Source of the DNA: Belliella baltica DSM 15883 | GTDB lineage: Bacteria > Bacteroidota > Bacteroidia > Cytophagales > Cyclobacteriaceae | Assembly: GCF_000265405.1 (NCBI RefSeq) | Contig: NC_018010.1 | Span: 3,183,501 to 3,247,500 of the forward strand | DNA: 64,000 bases | Reading direction: 5' to 3' | Part shown: positions 17,172 to 25,258 of the stretch, piece after piece | Layout: every line of letters begins with the position of its first letter | How positions within the stretch are numbered: the stretch's first letter is position 1 | Translations under genes and position numbers: made by a program | The notes under the pieces: generated by a model | Databases searched by the model: none | Told to the model about the DNA's origin: nothing | The model's input: only the letters and a program-made list of their open reading frames with translations

Positions 17172-18272
17172 CTATCGGGACCAAATACAGTATCGAAGTC
17201 GGTTTCTCAGCCACTCGTCGAGTGATTTCAGCTTTGCGGAGATACTGGCAAGACGGTAATTGTTTACCCATCCCCGCCATACCTCTGCCATCTTTTTGAG
17301 TCTTTCCTCAAAACTGTAGGGTTTGGTTTTCTTGGTGATCTGCTTGAGCTTACGTTTCAGTGAGTCCCAGCTGTTTTTCTTCACCACCAACTGATATTTT
17401 CCTTTGACTCCTTTTTGGTAGGTTGGAACAAATGCATGACCCAACATTTCAAAATTGGACGGTCTTCGGATGCCGCTTTTCTCCCTGTTTATGGGAAGTC
17501 TGAGTTTTTCCTTTAGAAAAAGGTAGATCTCGTTACCCACTTTTCTGGCTTCCTTCTTTGACTTGGTGTAAATGCTGAAATCATCTGCATATCGGACGTA
17601 TTTCAGGTTTCTCCGTTCCAGTTCCTTGTCCAATAAGTCCAGAAGGATGTTGGACAGTAGTGGGCTGAGTGGCGATCCTTGCGGAACGCCTTTTCTACGC
17701 CTGTGCAGTTTTCCGTTGATCTGGATTGGTGCACGCAGCCACTTTCTGATAAGCCTTAGGGTAGTCGGACATTTTACCCGTTGGTAGATCAATTGAAGTA
17801 GAACCGAGTGGTCAACCTCGTCAAAGAATCCCTTAAGGTCGATGTCCACAATATCCTGATAGCCATCATTGATGTTTTTCAGGGCTTGTGTTACCGCCTT
17901 ATGGATGTTCTTTTCGGGACGGAAGCCGTAGCTGTGTTCCTCGAACGTAAGTTCGTATTTAGTCATCAGCACTTGGCTTAACGCCTGTTGGAGCCATCTG
18001 TCCACTACTGTGGGAACTCCGAGCAATCTTGTCTTTCCGTTACTCTTGGGTATCTCGACCCCTTTGATAGGTTTGGGTACATAACTGTGGTTGAGGATGG
18101 ATGTGGCAATCCTATCCCTGTTGCTTTCCAGAAAGGAAAGCAGTTCGGTGACCTTCATGCCGTCCACCCCTGCCGAACCCTTGTTCCGCACCACCTGTCG
18201 GTATGCTTTGTAAAGGTTCTTACGGTTGAGTACTTTTTCTATCATTGTTAAACTGTTAACCCTCCCCTGCAT
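17172..18272 (-). CDS. ltrA: group II intron 3 reverse transcriptase, truncated at the shared palindrome
   Basis: The 366-residue product uses the upstream ATG within the REP-like insert (MQGRVNSLT before MIEK); the MIEK start nine codons later is the one used in copy 1. It has all RT motifs (YGFRP, GVPQGSPLSPLL, YADD). It ends in the 18-bp palindrome at 17165-17182; the maturase tail (16900 to about 17160) is further split by a 67-bp insert. Together with copy 1 it is a candidate source of RT for intron movement. Confidence 0.85.
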   Translation of the reverse strand: MQGRVNSLTMIEKVLNRKNLYKAYRQVVRNKGSAGVDGMKVTELLSFLESNRDRIATSILNHSYVPKPIKGVEIPKSNGKTRLLGVPTVVDRWLQQALSQVLMTKYELTFEEHSYGFRPEKNIHKAVTQALKNINDGYQDIVDIDLKGFFDEVDHSVLLQLIYQRVKCPTTLRLIRKWLRAPIQINGKLHRRRKGVPQGSPLSPLLSNILLDLLDKELERRNLKYVRYADDFSIYTKSKKEARKVGNEIYLFLKEKLRLPINREKSGIRRPSNFEMLGHAFVPTYQKGVKGKYQLVVKKNSWDSLKRKLKQITKKTKPYSFEERLKKMAEVWRGWVNNYRLASISAKLKSLDEWLRNRLRYCIWSR

Positions 18273-18324
18273 GCCGGCCCCTCACTAAAATCTTCCACAG
18301 GAAGATTTCTATACGCTCGGTCCT
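18267..18324. repeat. REP-like palindromic insert in intron 3, member b
   Basis: Same sequence and place as the insert at 4717-4774 of intron 2. Confidence 0.65.
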
Positions 18325-18936
18325 GCTTAAGATAAGGCTACCCCAAAAGTTGCTCCTTATCGAATTTGGACGTAATCCAATGTTCAGTCCTTCGCTGCCC
18401 AGTGAGACCTCTGTAGCTCTTACAGCTCGTTACCGGCAACTACTACGACCTCGGCTGACTTCTCTTAGGTGTTCCCGACACCCAGAGACCTCCCTCGGTA
18501 AGATGAATATCCTTGTGTCTATCCCTGCCATATCTACTACTTTGGTACTTCCTTCCTTGTGGAAGGTTGGGACTTCGGTGTGCTGTGTCACCTCATCCGA
18601 CCTCATAGCCTCCGTATATGGTTTCTGTTCGTCAGTACAGACACCGCAGTCTGGCTTACTTCACTGCATGCCTCACGGCAAACCAGCTTGCCACTTGCTT
18701 GGCTTCGGGACGTTACCCCCGCGCTTAAGGGACTCTCACCCGTTGGAACGGTCAACTTTTTGACCTATATTCACCATTCAAGGCACACACAACGGTTTGG
18801 CAAGATTGCGAATTTTGTAGTAAATTCACGTTTACATTTCGCAAGAAATTTTATCTTTAACAGAAAATAATCGGTTCCGAAGTTCGCAACCTCGCCAAGC
18901 CGCGGAACGTTGCCAACCATTAGACAAAAATTGCGA

Positions 18937-19857
18937 ATGAAAGAATATTTCCAACTTCAATTTAAAATGCTAAACCGAAGAATGATTGATTTCGGAATGC
19001 CACTTTTGATTGGATATACACTGTTACCATTTATTTTTATCTTGCTCTCTAACTATCTATTTGAAAGAACAGAGTTTGCAAATTATGCTTATGGATTATT
19101 GGCAATAAGTTTCGTTTCAAAACTAAGTGAACCTAAACGAAATGATTTTTTAAAATCTATCTTCAATAAAGATAAGTATAGAAAATTAAGAATAACAGAA
19201 AATCTTATCTATTGTTTGCCTTTTAATCTTTATTTAGTTTATCAAAAACAATTTATCTTTTCTGCTCTTTTAAATTTGTGTGTAATAATTATCACACTGT
19301 TCAATTTTAGCACAAATCTAAATGTAACAATACCAACACCATTTAACAAAAAACCATTTGAATTTACCGTTGGCTTTAGAAAGACATTCTTTATTTTCCC
19401 AATAGCTTATTTCTTGACTTATATTTCAGTATCAGTAGGAAATTTTAATCTTGGTGTTTTTTCTATGTTATTAATTGGATTCACTTGCTTTTCATATTAT
19501 TCAAAAATAGAAAACGAATATTTTGTCTGGAATTACAATTTATCATCTAAAGAATTTTTAATAGAAAAAACGAAAACGTGCTTGATGTATTTTACATTTT
19601 TAAGCTTACCAATAATAGTAGCTTTAAGTATTTCATTCTTTAGAAAAATCGATATTTTAATTGTATTTCTTCTGTTATGCTATACTTATCTCACGACAAT
19701 CATTTTTGCTAAATATTCGTCTTTTCCAAACGAAATGAATATGTCACAAGGAATTTTAATTGCAATTAGTTTTATGTTTCCACCAATACTATTGGTATTT
19801 ATTCCTCTTTTTTATTCTCAGTCTATTAAAAAACTAAATGTCATTTTAAATGATTAA
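18937..19857 (+). CDS. ABC transporter membrane subunit (cassette cargo)
   Basis: The 306-residue product starts at the ATG 18937; an earlier TTG lies in the attC core. Several membrane segments are visible: LLIGYTLLPFIFILLSNYLF, FIFSALLNLCVIIITLF, TFFIFPIAYFLTYISV, LGVFSMLLIGFTCF, FLSLPIIVALSISF, ILIVFLLLCYTYLTTIIF and GILIAISFMFPPILLVFIPLF. The gene overlaps the following ATPase gene by 8 bp, indicating a coupled exporter. Substrate unknown. Similar small exporters serve in antimicrobial peptide resistance, but nothing here shows that directly. Confidence 0.75.
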   Translation: MKEYFQLQFKMLNRRMIDFGMPLLIGYTLLPFIFILLSNYLFERTEFANYAYGLLAISFVSKLSEPKRNDFLKSIFNKDKYRKLRITENLIYCLPFNLYLVYQKQFIFSALLNLCVIIITLFNFSTNLNVTIPTPFNKKPFEFTVGFRKTFFIFPIAYFLTYISVSVGNFNLGVFSMLLIGFTCFSYYSKIENEYFVWNYNLSSKEFLIEKTKTCLMYFTFLSLPIIVALSISFFRKIDILIVFLLLCYTYLTTIIFAKYSSFPNEMNMSQGILIAISFMFPPILLVFIPLFYSQSIKKLNVILND

Positions 19858-20530
19858 AATTGAAAAAATATCAAAGTTTTATGGTAAAAAACAAGTTCTA
19901 AATTCAATAGATTTAGAATTCAAAAAAGGTAAAGTATATGGAATTGTTGGAGAAAATGGAGCAGGAAAAACAACTCTTTTCAGGTGTATTTCAGGACTTG
20001 AAAGCTATAAAGGAAACATATTATCTGACTATACCAAATTAAAAGACCATTTAGGACTTTTATTAACAGAACCTTACTTTTTCTCTAAAATAACTGGAAA
20101 AGAATATATACAACTACTTGCCAATGCAAGACAGACAAAAATAACCAACATTGAGGACAAAAATATATTTGATTTACCATTAAATCAATATGCTTCGACT
20201 TACTCTACTGGAATGAAAAAGAAATTGGCTCTAACTGCCATACTTTTACAGGAAAATAATGTATTTATTCTGGACGAGCCTTTTAATGGTGTTGATATTC
20301 AAAGTAATTTAATCATAACTGAAGTAATAAAAAGATTTAAAAAATTAAAAAAAACAGTAATTATTTCGTCTCATATATTTTCAACTTTAGCAGACACTTG
20401 TGATGAAATATATTTAATGAAAAATGGAGAAATCATAAAAAAAGTAGACCAAGCAGATTTTAGTAAACTTGAAAATGAAATGAAAGAATTTACAGTTGGA
20501 AATAGAATTGACAAACTTGAATTGAAATAA
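19850..20530 (+). CDS. ABC transporter ATPase
   Basis: The 226-residue nucleotide-binding subunit has Walker A GENGAGKTTL (about residues 35-44), the signature STGMKKKLAL, Walker B VFILDEPFNGVD, and the switch His in ISSHIF. It forms a two-gene unit with the preceding membrane protein, together filling one cassette (18910 to about 20545) whose ends TTGCCAACC and GGTTGGCAA are reverse complements. Confidence 0.92.
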   Translation: MIKIEKISKFYGKKQVLNSIDLEFKKGKVYGIVGENGAGKTTLFRCISGLESYKGNILSDYTKLKDHLGLLLTEPYFFSKITGKEYIQLLANARQTKITNIEDKNIFDLPLNQYASTYSTGMKKKLALTAILLQENNVFILDEPFNGVDIQSNLIITEVIKRFKKLKKTVIISSHIFSTLADTCDEIYLMKNGEIIKKVDQADFSKLENEMKEFTVGNRIDKLELK

Positions 20531-20534
20531 ATAA

Positions 20535-20674
20535 CGGTTGGCAATAATGGCTATAAACAATTGGGGCAAAAGTGATAAAACGAAATTATAAACATAAAAA
20601 CAAAGGCTTGTACTAAACTGAAAAGTTAGGGCGAAAAATCCCCAACTGTTCATAGCCGAGACCGTTGGCATTCA
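20535..20674 (+). other. attC-like recombination site 6 (uninterrupted)
   Basis: The core CGGTTGGCAAT (20535-20545) is followed by AATGGCTATAAACAATTGGGG, and the site closes with CCCCAACTGTTCATAGCCGAG and ACCGTTGGCATT (20661-20672). The long stem has few mismatches. It is the clearest intact site; the core ends AAT rather than AAC. Confidence 0.75.
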
Positions 20675-20713
20675 TTGTGAAAAAATGTAAATTGAAAAAT
20701 AAACAGAAATAAA

Positions 20714-21328
20714 ATGAAATTCACTAATCTAATTATCGGACTATTTTTAACTAAAACTCTTTTCTCGTGCAGTAAAGACGACTCTTTCCCTGATTATGAG
20801 CAATTAAAATCATATGATTTAATCGAAATTAAATGGAAATTAGAAGCGACAAATTCACAAAATATTGTGGAGAAAAAAATTCCTGAATTCTATTTTGAAA
20901 ATGATTCCGACAAACCAATGTCTGTGGTAATAAAACCTCTTGAAAATATTGAAGGCAGTTCTATATTTGAATTTGATGACCTACAAACTTTTGAGAAACT
21001 CAATTTTTCAAAAACCCAAGTTGTAATCCCAAAAGAATTAAGTCTTTTATCAGAGCAATATGTAAATCTTTCTAGCGGAGTAAAAGCACCTTTAACTAAT
21101 GAAGAATCTTTTTTTCCATTTTCTCGAAGTTTTAAAGATTCGATTACCCTAAATAAAAATAACTCTCTAACCGCAAACTATACTTTATACCTTAAAGAAA
21201 ATAAAGCTAATTTTTTAGCAATATTTAAAGAGAACTCTACTGGTGAAATTTTAGAATTAACAGGAAATTGGACTGGTATGTTTTTTGAAAAATTATCTGA
21301 AAAAACGGTAATAAACGAAATTGAATAA
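20714..21328 (+). CDS. putative lipoprotein, cassette cargo
   Basis: The 204-residue product starts MKFTNLIIGLFLTKTLFSCS, a lipoprotein signal with Cys at residue 19. The rest is Glu/Lys/Ser-rich with predicted beta character and no recognised domain. It is the only gene in the cassette starting at 20665 (GTTGGCATTC) and ending at 21393 (AAATGCCAAC). Confidence 0.65.
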   Translation: MKFTNLIIGLFLTKTLFSCSKDDSFPDYEQLKSYDLIEIKWKLEATNSQNIVEKKIPEFYFENDSDKPMSVVIKPLENIEGSSIFEFDDLQTFEKLNFSKTQVVIPKELSLLSEQYVNLSSGVKAPLTNEESFFPFSRSFKDSITLNKNNSLTANYTLYLKENKANFLAIFKENSTGEILELTGNWTGMFFEKLSEKTVINEIE

Positions 21329-21421
21329 TTCTTTACGGAATAGCAAAAGAGGGATTATAATTAAAAAAATGAATTAAACAACGAAATGCCAACATTAAGC
21401 CCACTAGAGAAAAGCCCTTTG

Positions 21422-21462
21422 AAAAAAAGCCCAGATTGATGTAAAATCTATCAGGGCTTTTT
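21422..21462. terminator. terminal stem-loop of IS91 copy B
   Basis: AAAAAAAGCCC ... GGGCTTTTT with an inner GAT/ATC pairing. The same hairpin is at about 27414-27453 in copy C and is replaced by IS1182 in copy A. It probably marks the termination end of the element. Confidence 0.65.
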
Positions 21463-21949
21463 GCTAGTGGCTGTTGACTGACAACTGGAGGGTGAAGTGT
21501 TTGCTAGGTGTATTAGTACTCTTTTTATGGGTTTAATTATTTTTCATTAGTTACGATTTCTACTATTATTTGACCAATCCTTGTGGAAAAGGCATAAAAT
21601 CCCCTACCCAAAATTGGGGTATTCTGCTTTAGAGATGTCTTGGACCCAACCATTGTTTTCTTAGATCCTGAATACATGTCAGGAAGGGGCTGGATTTGGA
21701 TTGAAAGATTTTTGTTTTCTGGCTGATCTATCCCTTGTATCAAAGATTGTTTCCATTCTTCCGTGATCGCAGCAAGGGCATTTTAAAATATCCCTGCCGT
21801 ATTTTTCGAGCATTCTGATCTGTATAACACTCCCCATTTGTTGGACCAAAAGTATCAGTTGCTAAGTTAATTTATTTATTTGTTAATACTTCTTTAGTTG
21901 TCCTATTTCCCAAGGGTACCCTTGGGAAATAGGACAACTAACTTTTACT

Positions 21950-22786
21950 TTATGCTGCTTTTCGGGTTGGCCCATAATATCTTTCCCCAGGCTTCTCCCT
22001 AGTGGTATGATGAACCTTTTGGTTGTAATATTCAATATACCATTTGACACCTTTGAGCAGGTCATAACCGTCCTCGCTTGGGTTCAGATAGATGTAATCA
22101 TACTTGATCGACTTCCAGAACCTTTCAATATATACATTGTCCAAAGCCCTTCCCTTTCCGTCCATTGATACTTTGATATCCAGCCCTTCAAGGTAATTGA
22201 TCCATAAGGCTGATGTGTACTGGCTTCCCTGATCGGAATTGACTATCTCTGGCTTACCATTTTCTCTGATGGCCTCTTCGATTACCTGCTTACACCATTT
22301 GGCGTCCTGACTGTTGGATATACCCCATGACAGTATCCTTCTGCTGTAAACATCCATGACTGCGGTCAGGAACATAAACCCCTTCTGCATCGGAATGTAG
22401 GTGATATCGGTTACCCACACTTGGTTGGGCCTTTCAATCTTTAAGTTCCTGAGAAGATAAGGCCTGATATATTCACGCAAACCGGATTTGGTAAGGTTCT
22501 TCCTCCTGTAAAGGGTTTCCCTGCCCATCAGCCTGAAAAGCCTCCTGATGCGCTTTGGGCCGACAACGAAGCCCAGTCCTGTCAACAGATAGACCATCGA
22601 CACAACGCCTTCAGTAGGGTGATCGGTAAGATGCCTGTCCATGATTCCCATCAGTTTCAGATTGATCTCGTTTTCCCCTTTTGGTTTGTAATATAGACTG
22701 CTTCGGGGAACCTCCAATACTTCACACTGTTTCCTTATAGAAAGCCCCTTATAATCGGAACAAACCAATGTCGCCCGGTCTTTCAT
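21950..22786 (-). CDS. IS3-family transposase OrfB (DDE integrase)
   Basis: The 278-residue product has an HTH_21-like N-terminus (RKQCEVLEVPRSSLYY), then the rve core with Asp in WVTDITYIP, Asp in VNSDQGSQY and Glu in NVYIERFWKSIKYDYIYL. It overlaps orfA by 4 nt (ATGA) in the -1 frame. An A8 run in the orfA codons (22806-22813, complement) is a good slippery site for making the OrfAB fusion. Confidence 0.93.
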   Translation of the reverse strand: MKDRATLVCSDYKGLSIRKQCEVLEVPRSSLYYKPKGENEINLKLMGIMDRHLTDHPTEGVVSMVYLLTGLGFVVGPKRIRRLFRLMGRETLYRRKNLTKSGLREYIRPYLLRNLKIERPNQVWVTDITYIPMQKGFMFLTAVMDVYSRRILSWGISNSQDAKWCKQVIEEAIRENGKPEIVNSDQGSQYTSALWINYLEGLDIKVSMDGKGRALDNVYIERFWKSIKYDYIYLNPSEDGYDLLKGVKWYIEYYNQKVHHTTREKPGERYYGPTRKAA

Positions 22787-23076
22787 ATCCCCAGTTTCTT
22801 GCAGCTTTTTTTTAAAAAGTCATTCTCTACTTTTAGCTCTCCGATCTGGGCATAGAGCTGCTCAAGGGCAGGGCCTTCTTCCTTTTTCTTTGAATGATCC
22901 TTTTCAAATACAGCTGACATATTATCCAAAAACTCACCCTTCCACTTGGAGATAATCACAGGGCTAACATCGAACTTCTTGGACAATTCAGCCAATGTAA
23001 ACTGATTCTTGATTGCTTCAAGGGCCACTTTTGCCTTGAACTCAGGAGAAAACTTTCGTCTTGTTTGCTTGTTCAT
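22783..23076 (-). CDS. IS3-family transposase OrfA
   Basis: The 97-residue product starts at MNKQTRRKFSPEFKAKVALE, the usual start of HTH_Tnp_1 proteins; a longer frame upstream is unlikely. The helix-turn-helix is followed by a leucine-zipper region (ALEQLYAQIGELKVENDFLKK). It binds the IS ends and combines with OrfB by frameshifting at the A8 run. Confidence 0.88.
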   Translation of the reverse strand: MNKQTRRKFSPEFKAKVALEAIKNQFTLAELSKKFDVSPVIISKWKGEFLDNMSAVFEKDHSKKKEEGPALEQLYAQIGELKVENDFLKKSCKKLGI

Positions 23077-23117
23077 AAGGTTAAATTTAAACGGTTTTTT
23101 TAACTTAACCTCTGGTC

Positions 23118-24152
23118 TCAATTTTGGGGAGTATTATACTGGAATGGAATTGTGACTTTGGGTTTGGTTGGTTGCATATCGAGAGAAGACCGTATCATAG
23201 CCAACCGTTCAGTTTTGCCCTGTATTCTCAAGTATCCGAAGTGGCGGATCTTGACAAACCTTTTTGGTAGGATATGCTGCTCAAACCTTCTAAGGAATTC
23301 CTGATGAGTAAGCCACATCTGTTTTGTTTTGGAACCGTCTGCATAGTCTTTATAGCTGAACTTGATGTGTGTTGCGTTGACCTCAAGGATTCGGTGTTTG
23401 GTGATGGCGATCTTGTGGGTATAGCGTCCAAGGTACTCGACGACCCTATCGGGCGACCCGAAAGGAGCTTTGGCATAGACGTTCCATTTTTTGAACCTGA
23501 CGGCTTTGATTACGCTGTTTTCACTTCCATTCCAGCTGAGTGAACAGTCTTTTTCCAGCCCTTCCATGAATATGGCTTTGAACATACTTGCCAGACTTTT
23601 TTGAGGAAAAAGGAATCGGTTGTTTTTGCGTTTGGCATCTACCCAACGCTTTCCGTCGAAGCCACCTGCACTGACGATACAATGTACATGTGGATGGAAA
23701 GAAAGATCCTGTCCCCAAGTGTGGAGAACCATTGTAATACCTGGTTCAGCTCCCAGGAATTCAGGCATTCGACCGTGTTTGAGTAATGTTTGGGAAGCTG
23801 CCTGAAACAGCAAGTTAAATAGCCTGTTTCTGTTGCCCATGATCACAACATTGAGTTCATGGGGCAAAGTGAATACTACATGATAGTATGCTGTAGGTAG
23901 TAGTTCGTCCATCCTTCCCTGAATCCAAGCGTCCCTTTTCATACTTCCACAGTTGGGACAGTGTCTGTTACCGCAGCAATGGTAGCGATGGGCGATGTTG
24001 CCACATTGTTGATCATTGCATCTGCTAATGTGATAGCCCTTAGCAGCGGTATGACATGCTACAAGATCAGCAAAAACAGCTTTGCTATAAGTATTGAAGC
24101 TGTGGATGGATTGATGTCTGAATAGGGATTGGAAAGAAGAGTCAGTTTCCAT
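23118..24152 (-). pseudogene. IS91-family transposase copy B, C-terminus cut off by IS3
   Basis: The zinc finger, HUH motif (HPHVHCIV) and the YLGRY tyrosine pair are kept; the frame ends after TIPFQ with seven or so residues read from the IS3 end. The missing C-terminal about 45 codons lie beyond the IS3 (21740-21822). Residues about 31-150 differ in many positions from copy A, whereas the flanks are identical. Confidence 0.85.
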
Positions 24153-24978
24153 CAGCTAGCAAATCAAGTGGAGATACTAGTTTTTCCCTACGTTGTTTGG
24201 TAAGGTGAAGATAGATCATAGTAGTCTCTATCTTTGAGTGTCCAAGAAGCTGTTTGATGGTATGAATATCTGTTCCCGCATCAAGCAGATGTGTGGCAAA
24301 GGAATGCCTGATTGAATGTGCAGAAAAAGCATATTGTTCTAAGCCCGCCTGTTTCATTGCCATACGGATGGCGTGCTGTATGGAGCGGTCGTTCATAGCT
24401 TTTCCCGGGATCTGTCCTTCAAAGAGAAAGACTTTTGGCTTGTGTACTCTGTAGTAAGCTTCAAGCAAAGGGAGAACAGCAGCTGGAAGGATAGTAAATC
24501 TGTCCCTGCTACCCTTTCCTGCCACAACTTTGAGCTGCATTTCGGCTCTTGAGATATGTTTCATTTCCAAGAATCGAAGTTCGCTCAACCTGATACCTGT
24601 TCCATAAAACAAAGCAATGATGGCTTTATGCTTGATATTGGTTGTGGATTGGATTACATGGCTGATCTGATCTTGGGTTAGAATTTCCGGAAGTCTGAAG
24701 TCTTTCCGGGGATAAAGTGCGTGGGGGACTACATAAGGTGAAGGTAAAATGTGTTTAAAAAAGAAGCTACAGCTTTGAGCCGTCATCCTGCATTTGTCCC
24801 TACCGACAGCATGCTCTTTTTTGATGTAATTGATGTAAGAGGCAATGTGATCTTGGGTGAGCTGCTCAGGATTGAGGTGATTGAAATAGGCGAAAATATA
24901 GCGCATCTCGGCCATATAGTTGCGGATGGTCATATGGGAATATGCTTTGGCTTCTAGGAAAGAAGATAGTTTTAGCAA
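24142..24978 (-). CDS. tyrosine recombinase accompanying IS91 (copy B)
   Basis: 278 residues, differing from the copy A protein at only a few positions (for example LEQYA for FEQYG). The catalytic boxes GTGIRLSE, HSIRH, LLGH and MIYLH are all present. It overlaps the transposase start by 11 bp. Confidence 0.88.
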   Translation of the reverse strand: MLKLSSFLEAKAYSHMTIRNYMAEMRYIFAYFNHLNPEQLTQDHIASYINYIKKEHAVGRDKCRMTAQSCSFFFKHILPSPYVVPHALYPRKDFRLPEILTQDQISHVIQSTTNIKHKAIIALFYGTGIRLSELRFLEMKHISRAEMQLKVVAGKGSRDRFTILPAAVLPLLEAYYRVHKPKVFLFEGQIPGKAMNDRSIQHAIRMAMKQAGLEQYAFSAHSIRHSFATHLLDAGTDIHTIKQLLGHSKIETTMIYLHLTKQRREKLVSPLDLLADGN

Positions 24979-25110
24979 ATACTCCTTAGCGGAATCATTG
25001 AGGGCAACAGTGCCCAGCGTGTTTTTTTTGAGTTTTCATGATCTAAGATTTTGATATAAATAAAAATAAGCATAATTTTGGTAAATCGCTCACCCGTAGG
25101 GTGTCAGTTC

Positions 25111-25242
25111 AACAGGCGTTTGGCAAAAAAGCGGGTTCAGTGCTTAAAAGAAGCTTTGTGCTTCGTATCAAGTTCAGTGCTGGCAGACAGTCTAGTGCTT
25201 CGAAATCCGCTTCTTCGCCAAGCGCCAAAACGTTGTGTGTAA
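25111..25242 (+). other. attC-like recombination site 7
   Basis: AACAGGCGTTTGGC (25111-25124) ... GCCAAGCGCCAAAACGTT (25217-25234), with AAGCGG/CCGCTT as the inner stem. Nearly the same stem sequence as site 1, different loop. The left core is fused to the end of IS91 copy B. The next cassette begins TTGTGTGTA. Confidence 0.75.
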
Positions 25243-25258
25243 GTTAAATTTACATCCT

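Larger units (their letters stand above)
16797..18788 (-). mobile_element. group II intron copy 3 (class IIC-attC type)
   Basis: 1,992 bp, with the same ends and the same place in the attC core as copies 1 and 2. Near-identical to copy 2, including both REP-like inserts, but without its one-base deletion. The RNA ends and domain V/VI hairpins are as described for copy 1. Confidence 0.88.
16786..18919 (+). other. attC-like recombination site 5, split by group II intron 3
   Basis: The left core is GGTATGCACATA (16785-16796). After intron removal the site continues ACAACGGTTTGGCAAGATTGCG and closes with CGCAACCTCGCCAAGCCGCGG and ACGTT (18907-18911). CGGTTTGGC pairs with GCCAAGCCG and TTGCGAA with TTCGCAA. 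About 140 nt without the intron. Confidence 0.7.
21823..23138 (-). mobile_element. IS3-family insertion sequence
   Basis: Inverted ends TATAACACTCCCCA (left) and TATAATACTCCCCA (right, minus strand). The flanking 3-bp duplication CTG (21820-21822 and 23139-23141) is proven by comparison with the uninterrupted IS91 copy A. 1,316 bp with orfA and orfB. Confidence 0.93.
21394..25113 (-). mobile_element. IS91-family element copy B (interrupted by IS3)
   Basis: The left end ATTAAGCCCACTAGAG is fused to the attC core ATGCCAAC, and the right end CAGTTCAAC to ACAGGCGTTTGGC. Joining the flanks restores a normal attC sequence (GCCAACAGGCG...), so this looks like a simple insertion at the core. The recombinase is intact; the transposase is broken by an IS3 element. 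Confidence 0.82.

Noticed and set aside
362..25242. attC-like hairpins as simple transcription terminators
   Set aside because: They are too long, lack U-runs after the stem, share the AAC...GTT boundaries, and are the insertion points of attC-homing introns.
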